The notes beneath the pieces are model-generated. The model searched no databases. It saw only the letters and a program-made list of their open reading frames with translations, and was not told where the DNA came from. Positions 7,142 through 12,249 of a stretch of DNA of 14,175 nucleotides are shown here, one piece after another. Location: assembly GCA_947428535.1 (NCBI GenBank), contig CANEMG010000003.1:1-14175 (forward strand). Direction: 5' to 3'. The stretch is from an uncultured Clostridium sp. (GTDB lineage: Bacteria > Bacillota > Clostridia > TANB77 > CAG-508). Every line of letters begins with the position of its first letter. The first letter of the stretch is position 1. The position numbers and the translations under genes were made by a program.

Positions 7142-8128
7142 ATGGGAAGAAAAAATAACCAAAAAATAGAAAATCAATTAAAAAAAGCAATTGTTTTAAT
7201 AGTTATTTTATTAGTATTAGCAGTAGCAAGCAAAACTGGAATACTAGAAAAAATTGATACTTTTTTAAATGAAACTGGAATTATAGAAACTACTGGTAGA
7301 GTAAAAGAAAATTCAAATATAATTACAAAAGTATCAGAAAATATTATATTAGATGAAAACAAGTTGAATATATTATTTCTAGATGTAGGACAAGCTGATT
7401 CTGAACTTATTATCTATAAAGGAAAAACGATTTTAATAGATGCAGGAAATGTAAATGATGGAGAAAATATAGTAAATGGAATTAAAGCTTTAGGAATATC
7501 AAAATTAGATTATATAATAGGAACTCACGTACATGAAGATCATATAGGAGGGATGAGTTATATTATAGATGAATTTGAAATTGGAGAATTTTATTTACCA
7601 TATAATACAAAAGCAACTTCAAATTACTATAAAAATTTATTAACATCACTTACTAAAAAACAATTGATGATATCTGAAGCTAAAGTAGGAGATAAAATAC
7701 AAATAGAAGATCTTATATGTGAAATTATGTCTGTAGATAATAGTGAACCAGAAGATGCAAATGATTCATCAATTGTTACACAAATTACATATGGAGAATT
7801 AAAATATTTGTTTATGGGAGATGCAACATCTAGAAACGAAAATACTAGAAGTTGGGAAGATATAGATGTGTTAAAAGTTGGACATCATGGATCAAATACA
7901 AGTAGTACAGAAAAATTTTTAAATCAAGTATTACCAGAAATTGCAGTAATTCCTGTAGGAGAAGGGAATAGTTATGAGCTCCCAAAAGAACAAATAATTA
8001 ATAGATTAAATAATTTAGGAAGTATTACTTATAGAACAGATAAAGATGGTACAATACAAATTATAAGTGATGGCAAAACAAATGAGATTGTAAAAATAGA
8101 TATAAGTTTTGATGGAAACTATGAATAA
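7142..8128 (+). CDS. Membrane-anchored ComEC/Rec2-type metallo-beta-lactamase-fold protein
   Basis: The protein has 328 residues. A single N-terminal membrane segment (about 15-31) is followed by a metallo-beta-lactamase domain (about 75-322) that should face outside. Motifs are those of the ComEC C-terminal domain: FLDVGQADSELI (79-90), metal-binding THVHEDHIGG (128-137, HxHxDH), NDSSIVTQ (207-214), YLFMGDA (222-228) and VLKVGHHGSNTSS (243-255). ComEC-like domains of this kind are thought to act on nucleic acids or phosphodiesters. Here there is no competence channel domain, so it is not a full ComEC. The start is uncertain: ATG 7142 is 10 nt after AGGA (7128-7131), and an in-frame TTG at 7136 would add two residues. 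It follows the broken exporter gene by 15 nt and is convergent with a DUF3006 gene, a frequent companion of this type. Confidence 0.87.
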   Translation: MGRKNNQKIENQLKKAIVLIVILLVLAVASKTGILEKIDTFLNETGIIETTGRVKENSNIITKVSENIILDENKLNILFLDVGQADSELIIYKGKTILIDAGNVNDGENIVNGIKALGISKLDYIIGTHVHEDHIGGMSYIIDEFEIGEFYLPYNTKATSNYYKNLLTSLTKKQLMISEAKVGDKIQIEDLICEIMSVDNSEPEDANDSSIVTQITYGELKYLFMGDATSRNENTRSWEDIDVLKVGHHGSNTSSTEKFLNQVLPEIAVIPVGEGNSYELPKEQIINRLNNLGSITYRTDKDGTIQIISDGKTNEIVKIDISFDGNYE

Positions 8129-8139
8129 ATAAGAATGAT

Positions 8140-8173
8140 GTGGGCGATATATTATTGTCCACTTTTGTTCTTT
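8140..8173 (+). terminator. Terminator of the MBL gene, embedded in the 3' end of the DUF3006 gene
   Basis: Bases 8140-8162 fold into a 10-bp stem (GTGGGCGATA with TATTGTCCAC, two G-U pairs) with a 3-nt loop, followed by the T-rich TTTTGTTCTTT. The right arm lies inside the last codons of the opposite-strand gene. Confidence 0.6.
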
Positions 8174-8472
8174 GGGAATAAATTGTTAACTAAATTTTCT
8201 GTTTCTTCTCTAGCTAATTTAGTTTTTTCTTCATCTAAAACATATTTGCCGTTTTCAAATTTTAAAATAGATCCTTCACTGCAGTTAGTAGGTAGTAGAT
8301 TTGTAGGAACATTTATAAATTCACCAGTTTTTAGGTTTTCACAAACAGCATAATTTTCTTCAAATCTATCTATTGAAAAAGTAGTATTTATTTTCTCTAA
8401 ATGTTCTTTTAAATTATTAGAGAAATTATCAGAATTGATATTTTTATTAAAATTTTCTATTTCTAAATTCAT
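8152..8472 (-). CDS. DUF3006 domain protein
   Basis: The protein has 106 residues. Residues 1-30 are a charged, Asn-rich extension. Residues 31-98 match the DUF3006 pattern: FSIDRFEENYAVCE (32-45), FINVPTNLLP (52-61), EGSILKFENGKYVLD (66-80), then a charged helix. The family's function is unknown to me, but it is small, without a membrane segment, and often adjacent or fused to ComEC-like MBL proteins. That pairing is seen here, though tail to tail. The start at 8472 is preferred because GGAGGTG (8485-8479) is 6 nt upstream. An in-frame ATG at 8487 overlaps that ribosome site. It has its own divergent promoter next to that of the thioredoxin-like gene. Confidence 0.82.
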   Translation of the reverse strand: MNLEIENFNKNINSDNFSNNLKEHLEKINTTFSIDRFEENYAVCENLKTGEFINVPTNLLPTNCSEGSILKFENGKYVLDEEKTKLAREETENLVNNLFPKNKSGQ

Positions 8473-8515
8473 ATTATTCACCTCCATTAATTAAGATAAA
8501 TGCTTGCTTTGATTA

Positions 8516-8544
8516 ATGATAGCACAAATTCTTGATGTTTACAA
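8516..8544 (-). promoter_or_regulatory. Promoter for the DUF3006 gene (minus strand)
   Basis: Read on the minus strand: -35 TTGTAA (8544-8539), a 17-nt spacer, and -10 TATCAT (8521-8516). Its -35 overlaps the -35 of the plus-strand promoter at 8538-8566. Confidence 0.5.
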
Positions 8545-8566
8545 ACATAAATTTTATTGATAAAAT
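8538..8566 (+). promoter_or_regulatory. Promoter for the thioredoxin-fold gene
   Basis: -35 TTTACA (8538-8543), a 17-nt spacer and -10 TAAAAT (8561-8566), with an extended TGn element (TG at 8558-8559). It has the same TTTACA/TGn design as the promoter at 2399-2427. The predicted leader is about 35 nt. Confidence 0.7.
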
Positions 8567-8608
8567 ATAAAAAGCAGAGAAATAATAATCATAATAAAGG
8601 AGAAAATG

Positions 8609-9154
8609 ATGAGTAAGAAAAATATTGTTTATTTAATAATATCAATTGTTTTAGTTATTGTAGCTATAACATTTTGTTTATATGTCTTTGTTTTTAGTAA
8701 TCCTAAAAATGATGTGCCTAATGTTGAAATTTCAAAAACAAAAGATATAGCAAATGCTAAGTATAATGATATTACAGTTTACAAATCTGATGGAACAGAA
8801 GTTAAACTTTCAGATTATAAAGATTCACCAGTAGTATTATTCTATTTTAATAAAAAATCAGAGGATTCAATTCAAGATTTAAAGAAGTTTGAAGAGATGT
8901 ATAAAAAATATGAAGATAAAATTAAATTTTTTATGATAAATGTTGCTCAAGAAGTTGATGAAGAATTAGAAAATGAATATTCAATAGAAATAGTATATGA
9001 TTTTTATAAAGAAGCAACTAGAAATTATGATATTACAGAATATCCATCAACAATATATATAGATTCTAATAATGAAGTATTTAATGCTAAGTCAGGATTT
9101 ACAACAACAGATGCATTAGAGGCTAACTTAGATTTATTATCAAATAATATATAA
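8609..9154 (+). CDS. Membrane-anchored thioredoxin-fold (TlpA/ResA-like) protein with SxxS in place of CxxC
   Basis: The protein has 181 residues. An N-terminal membrane segment (about 6-29) is followed by a spacer and a TlpA/AhpC-type thioredoxin domain (about 53-178) on the outer face. The strand-helix unit SPVVLFYFNKKSEDSIQDLKK (residues 73-93) aligns without gaps to the VVLNFWxxWCxxC region of ResA/TlpA. Both redox cysteines are Ser (Ser84, Ser87; SEDS), and the flanking Trp is Lys. The cis-Pro loop is kept (EYPSTIYID, 144-152). The only Cys (23) is in the membrane segment and is not a lipobox. Thus the fold is kept but disulfide exchange is not possible, and a binding or chaperone role is inference. 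The start at 8609 is 6 nt after AAGGAG (8597-8602); ATG 8606 is only 3 nt away. It ends 2 bases before the stop of the convergent gene. Confidence 0.8.
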   Translation: MSKKNIVYLIISIVLVIVAITFCLYVFVFSNPKNDVPNVEISKTKDIANAKYNDITVYKSDGTEVKLSDYKDSPVVLFYFNKKSEDSIQDLKKFEEMYKKYEDKIKFFMINVAQEVDEELENEYSIEIVYDFYKEATRNYDITEYPSTIYIDSNNEVFNAKSGFTTTDALEANLDLLSNNI

Positions 9155-9156
9155 AG

Positions 9157-9648
9157 CTATTTTGATTTTATAAAAAGAATAATATATATAGTATAATAAA
9201 TTAAATCGCAAATTGATAAAGAGTATAAAGCACCTTTAATTAAAAATAATTTATAACCAACAAAAATAAATATTATATTAACAACGATTTTTGAAATAAA
9301 AAGAATCGTTGTTTTTTTACGTTTAGTAGGTAAAGTATAAAATAAATAAGCTGGTATTAAAAATTTTAGACCACATAAACAGCTACTAATAAAAATAATT
9401 TTAGAAGCATATGTAGCATAATTTACGATTCCAGAATTATGTATAAAAAATGAAAAAAAGTTTTTTGCAAAACAATATATGAGAATAGAAAAAAATATTT
9501 CTAAAATAGTTACAAAAATAAGAGAAATAACTAAACTTTTTTTAGTTTTGTAAATTTTTTTATTAAATATAAGAAAAATAATTGGAGTTATAAGCACTAC
9601 ATATAATATTAAATTTAGTATCAATCCCAAAAGCTTAGTATTATTCAT
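9157..9648 (-). CDS. Small polytopic membrane protein, weak resemblance to half of a MATE-type transporter
   Basis: The protein has 163 residues and is highly hydrophobic, with about five membrane segments (5-28, 37-62, 80-105, 114-137, 139-160) and a basic loop LPTKRKKTT between the third and fourth. The order of helix, basic loop, and a helix ending in a short G-containing turn (IKGALYSLSICDLIYY) recalls the C-terminal part of MATE-family exporters, but the protein is far too short for a full transporter. I do not recognise the family. AAAGGA lies about 9 nt before its ATG, and an extended -10 element precedes it. It is the only gene here with a TAG stop. Its 3' region carries, on the opposite strand, the terminator of the thioredoxin-fold gene. 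The frame is intact, so it is probably a real gene. Confidence 0.65.
   Translation of the reverse strand: MNNTKLLGLILNLILYVVLITPIIFLIFNKKIYKTKKSLVISLIFVTILEIFFSILIYCFAKNFFSFFIHNSGIVNYATYASKIIFISSCLCGLKFLIPAYLFYTLPTKRKKTTILFISKIVVNIIFIFVGYKLFLIKGALYSLSICDLIYYTIYIILFIKSK
9281..9318 (+). terminator. Intrinsic terminator of the thioredoxin-fold gene, inside the convergent gene
   Basis: ACAACGATT-TTT (9281-9292) pairs with AAA-g-AATCGTTGT (9300-9312): 12 bp with one bulged G, followed by T7 (9312-9318). It lies 127 bases beyond the stop codon at 9154, within the minus-strand gene. The polarity of the T-run makes it a plus-strand terminator. Confidence 0.85.
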
Positions 9649-9684
9649 AATATTTGTTCCTTTCCAAAACTATTTACGAATAAG

Positions 9685-9693
9685 ATTTTATCA
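9685..9693 (-). promoter_or_regulatory. Extended -10 promoter for the minus-strand membrane protein gene
   Basis: Read on the minus strand, TGA-TAAAAT (9693-9685) forms an extended -10. The -35 position has only TTATAT, a weak match. It lies 37 bases upstream of the ATG at 9648. Confidence 0.4.
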
Positions 9694-9743
9694 TATAAAA
9701 ATTGTAAATATAATAAAAAAATAAAAAAATTTATAAAAAATAC

Positions 9744-9772
9744 TTGCAAAATATAATGTTATATATTAAAAT
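9744..9772 (+). promoter_or_regulatory. Promoter of mraZ
   Basis: -35 TTGCAA (9744-9749), 17-nt spacer, -10 TAAAAT (9767-9772). The predicted start near 9779 places the operator repeats at the very beginning of the transcript. Confidence 0.65.
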
Positions 9773-9780
9773 TTAATTGA

Positions 9781-9817
9781 AGTGGAGAGAAGTGGAACAA
9801 AGTGGTAAGAAAATGGG
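9781..9817 (+). promoter_or_regulatory. MraZ operator: 10-bp-spaced AGTGG direct repeats
   Basis: AGTGG begins at 9781, 9791 and 9801, exactly one helical turn apart. A fourth, diverged copy (ATGGG, TGG at 9814) is 11 bp further on and abuts the mraZ ribosome site. MraZ proteins bind 3-4 direct repeats of TGGGN (enterobacteria) or AAAGTG-like boxes (mollicutes) at this same place upstream of mraZ, so autoregulation is expected. Confidence 0.75.
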
Positions 9818-9832
9818 AGGAGATGTAACAAA

Positions 9833-10258
9833 TTGTTAATAGGTGAATATGAACACTCTCTAGATGCTAAAGGCAGATTAATAATGCCAGCAAAGCTTAG
9901 AGAAGATATAGGTGAAAAGTTCATAATAACTAAAGGATTAGATGGCTGTTTGTTTGCATTTTCATTAGAAGAATGGAAAAATTTTGAACAAAAATTAAGA
10001 TCCCTTCCAATATCAAATAAGGATGCAAGAGCATTCTCAAGATTTTTCTTCGCTGGAGCCATTGATTGTGAAATAGATAAACAAGGTAGATTCTTGATAA
10101 CAAGCAACTTAAGAGAATTTGCAGAATTAACAAAAGAAGTAGTAATAGTTGGTATGGATTCAAGAATTGAAATTTGGAGCAAAGAAAAATGGCAACATAC
10201 AGATGAAGATATCTCTGCAGATGAAATTGCTGCAAAGATGGAAATGCTTGGTATATAA
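9833..10258 (+). CDS. mraZ: Transcriptional regulator MraZ
   Basis: The protein has 141 residues, the usual length. It carries the two SpoVT/AbrB-like halves, each with the family signature: [18 protein letters not shown] (4-21) and [18 protein letters not shown] (about 76-93). MraZ forms ring oligomers that bind direct repeats upstream of its own gene and control the division and cell wall cluster. Such repeats are present at 9781-9817. The start codon is TTG at 9833, giving the canonical N-terminus MLIGEY. GGGAGGAG (9815-9822) serves as the ribosome site, about 10 nt upstream. No ATG would give the conserved N-terminus. The next gene, rsmH, begins 372 bases later, an unusually long gap for this cluster. 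Confidence 0.96.
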   Translation: MLIGEYEHSLDAKGRLIMPAKLREDIGEKFIITKGLDGCLFAFSLEEWKNFEQKLRSLPISNKDARAFSRFFFAGAIDCEIDKQGRFLITSNLREFAELTKEVVIVGMDSRIEIWSKEKWQHTDEDISADEIAAKMEMLGI

Positions 10259-10279
10259 CTTGCTAAAGTTTATATAAAT

Positions 10280-10552
10280 TGCTAAAGATAAAACCTTAAA
10301 ATACAAAAGATAAAAATTTTAAAGAACAAAAGAAAACATACAAAAGACAAAAGCATACAAAAGATAAAATTTTAATTTAAACTAATACAAAAGATAAAAC
10401 CTTTAGAAAACTAAAGTGTAACCCCAAAAAACAATTACAAAAGAAGTTTGTAATACTAAAGAGAAAATATATAATTTACTAAGGTAAAAAATATATAGTA
10501 CAAAAGATTTAAAAATACAAAGGATAAAAGAGAAAAGTTACAAAAGAAAAAA
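10280..10552 (+). repeat. Array of about 14 degenerate TACAAAAGATAAAA repeats between mraZ and rsmH
   Basis: Copies matching TAC(A/T)AAAGATAAAA more or less closely begin near 10281, 10302, 10325, 10339, 10356, 10386, 10409, 10436, 10454, 10477, 10499, 10516 and 10539, plus a partial one at 10262. The spacing is mostly 14-30 bases, often 17-23. The plus strand is very rich in A, and TAA occurs in all frames, so the stretch is non-coding. No gene is seen from 10259 to 10630. It holds this array, a candidate promoter at 10448 and a hairpin at 10561. Confidence 0.75.
10448..10475 (+). promoter_or_regulatory. Candidate promoter for rsmH-ftsL within the repeat array
   Basis: TTGTAA (10448-10453), 16-nt spacer, perfect TATAAT (10470-10475). 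If used, the leader would be about 150 nt and would include several repeats and the hairpin at 10561-10602. Confidence 0.4.
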
Positions 10553-10560
10553 ATTACAAT

Positions 10561-10602
10561 TTAGCAAGACAGTTGGTATATTCTACCAACTGTTTATGCT
10601 AA
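10561..10602 (+). ncRNA. 18-bp hairpin in the rsmH leader (possible attenuator)
   Basis: TTAGCA (10561-10566) and AGACAGTTGGTA (10567-10578) pair with TACCAACTGTTT (10584-10595) and TGCTAA (10597-10602). This gives 18 bp with one G-U pair and one bulged A, around loop TATTC. No T-run follows, so it is not a plain terminator. It ends 16 bases before the rsmH ribosome site. Confidence 0.55.
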
Positions 10603-10630
10603 TTAAAGAAATTATTATGAGGGTAATAAT

Positions 10631-11557
10631 TTGGAATTTAATCATAAATCAGTAATGCTCAAAGAATGTATTGATGGATTAAATATAAAACAAAATGGTA
10701 TTTATGTAGATGGAACAATGGGCGGAGCTGGACATAGTAAAGAAATTATAAAAAGAATATCAGAAAAGGGGCTTCTTATAGGAATTGATAGGGATGAAGA
10801 AGCTATTTGTGTTGCAAAGGAAAGATTAAAAGATTTTCCGAATATTAAATATATTCATAATAATCATGATAATATAAAAGAAATTTTAAAAAATTTGCAA
10901 ATAGATGAAGTAGATGGAATTTTATTAGATTTAGGAGTATCTTCTTATCAGTTGGATGAAAGAGAAAGAGGATTTAGCTATATAGGTAATGGAGTTCTAG
11001 ATATGAGAATGGACAAATCTCAAGAATTAACAGCTAAAGATGTAGTAAATAAATATAGTGAGGAAAATCTTGCTAAAATAATTTTTGAGTATGGAGAAGA
11101 AAGATTTTCAAGAAAAATAGCTAGAAAGATAGTAGAATATAGGAAAGAAAAAGAAGTTGAAACTACAGAAGAACTTGTAAAAATAATAGAAGAGGTAATT
11201 CCAAGAAGAAAGGGTGAAGGGCACCCTGCGAAAAGAACATTTCAAGCAATAAGAATTGAAGTAAATGATGAAATAAAACCATTATATGATACAGTAATAA
11301 ATTCAATAAATGCTTTAAAGTCAAAAGGAAGATTATGCATTTTAACATTTCATTCATTAGAAGATAGAGCAGTAAAAAAAGCTTATATAGATTCTGCAGG
11401 AAAATGTATTTGTCCGCCAGGATTGCCATATTGCGTATGTGGTGCGGAATCAAAAGGAAAAATAATTACTAAGAAACCAATATTACCAAGTGAAGAAGAA
11501 ATAGAAGAAAATTCAAGAAGTAAAAGCGCAAAACTAAGAATTTTCGAAAAGATATAA
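10631..11557 (+). CDS. rsmH: 16S rRNA m4C1402 methyltransferase RsmH (MraW)
   Basis: The protein has 308 residues, the normal length. It methylates N4 of C1402 in 16S rRNA using S-adenosylmethionine. SAM-binding motifs are [12 protein letters not shown] (25-36), GIDRDEEA (51-58) and [13 protein letters not shown] (97-109). Further family signatures are [43 protein letters not shown] and the C-terminal [12 protein letters not shown]. The [13 protein letters not shown] segment (four Cys) near residues 259-271 is common in Firmicutes members. The start is TTG at 10631, with GAGGG (10619-10623) 7 nt upstream, giving the canonical [10 protein letters not shown]. It sits between mraZ and ftsL as in the standard dcw cluster, but is separated from mraZ by a repeat array. 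Confidence 0.97.
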   Translation: MEFNHKSVMLKECIDGLNIKQNGIYVDGTMGGAGHSKEIIKRISEKGLLIGIDRDEEAICVAKERLKDFPNIKYIHNNHDNIKEILKNLQIDEVDGILLDLGVSSYQLDERERGFSYIGNGVLDMRMDKSQELTAKDVVNKYSEENLAKIIFEYGEERFSRKIARKIVEYRKEKEVETTEELVKIIEEVIPRRKGEGHPAKRTFQAIRIEVNDEIKPLYDTVINSINALKSKGRLCILTFHSLEDRAVKKAYIDSAGKCICPPGLPYCVCGAESKGKIITKKPILPSEEEIEENSRSKSAKLRIFEKI

Positions 11558-11596
11558 TAAATATGAAAAAATACTAAAGAAGGGAGGACAAAGGTT

Positions 11597-12157
11597 ATGA
11601 GAAGTAGACAATATGCATATCAATATGATACTAACCCAAGAAAAATAAAGCCAGAATATAGTGAACCTAGAAGAAAACCAACTAATAAAAAAAATGTGTC
11701 TAAAAACAATAGTAAAAGAAATACTAAAAAGAAAAGTTCAAAACCAAATGCAAGAGTTCAAAATCAAATAAAGCAAAATAAGAAGTTACAGTCTAAAGCT
11801 AGAGTTTCTGTTGTAATGAAATGTATAATTATGTTTGCAATTCTATTTTTTATAATCTTTAGAAACTCTCAAATTAGCCAATCTTTTTCAAAAATACAAA
11901 TGTTAAAAAATAATATGGCTACAATACAAAAAGAAAATGATCAATTAGAAATAAACATTCAAAATAGCATAAATGCAAGTACTATAGAACAGGCTGCAAG
12001 AGAGTTATTGGGAATGCAAAAACTCAATAATAAACAAATGGTACAAATAAGTCTTCCAAAAAAAGATTATGTTGAACCTAGAACAGAAGAAGTTATAATA
12101 GAAGAAAAAGAAAACCTAATTAGTACGTTACTAGAAAAGATTATGAATATATTTTAA
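11597..12157 (+). CDS. ftsL: FtsL/DivIC-like cell division protein
   Basis: The protein has 186 residues. The cytoplasmic N-terminus (1-70) is long and very basic. One membrane segment follows (about 71-89), then an extracytoplasmic coiled coil (about 92-128, QxLxxNxxxIxxEN type). Next comes EQAARELLGMQKLNNKQMVQI (131-151), the conserved end of the FtsL/DivIC fold (ARexLGM...vxi). The acidic tail is longer than usual. FtsL bridges FtsB/DivIC and the septal synthase in the divisome. Gene position directly after rsmH supports FtsL over DivIC. GGAGG (11583-11587) is 9 nt before the ATG. A terminator overlaps its stop codon, so the expected pbpB/ftsI does not follow in the same transcript. Confidence 0.85.
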   Translation: MRSRQYAYQYDTNPRKIKPEYSEPRRKPTNKKNVSKNNSKRNTKKKSSKPNARVQNQIKQNKKLQSKARVSVVMKCIIMFAILFFIIFRNSQISQSFSKIQMLKNNMATIQKENDQLEINIQNSINASTIEQAARELLGMQKLNNKQMVQISLPKKDYVEPRTEEVIIEEKENLISTLLEKIMNIF

Positions 12158-12195
12158 AATAGATTTTCTATTATGGTAGAAAATCTATTTTTAGG
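12156..12195 (+). terminator. Terminator at the end of mraZ-rsmH-ftsL
   Basis: AAAATAGATTTTCTA (12156-12170) pairs perfectly over 15 bp with TAGAAAATCTATTTT (12177-12191) around TTATGG. The stem includes the last bases of the ftsL stop codon and ends in a T-run. It is symmetrical and could act in both directions. Confidence 0.75.
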
Positions 12196-12224
12196 TTGAA
12201 TATTAAATCAAAATATGATATTGT
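12196..12224 (+). promoter_or_regulatory. Promoter of the FkbH-ACP genes
   Basis: -35 TTGAAT (12196-12201), 17-nt spacer, -10 TATTGT (12219-12224), with an extended TGn element (TG at 12216-12217). The predicted leader is only about 19 nt. Confidence 0.5.
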
Positions 12225-12249
12225 GTAAATGATTTAAGGAGGTGGAAAT

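Noticed and set aside
8135..8353. Plus-strand 72-codon frame opposite the DUF3006 gene
   Set aside because: It overlaps a gene with DUF3006 motifs and its own promoter and ribosome site. The frame shows no recognisable motif and covers the MBL terminator.
9766..10235. Minus-strand frames opposite mraZ (9766-10182, 9930-10235)
   Set aside because: They are shadows of the strongly conserved mraZ sequence and have no motif of their own.
10280..10552. CRISPR array in the mraZ-rsmH gap
   Set aside because: Repeats are short, degenerate and unevenly spaced, with no unique spacers of constant length and no cas genes nearby.
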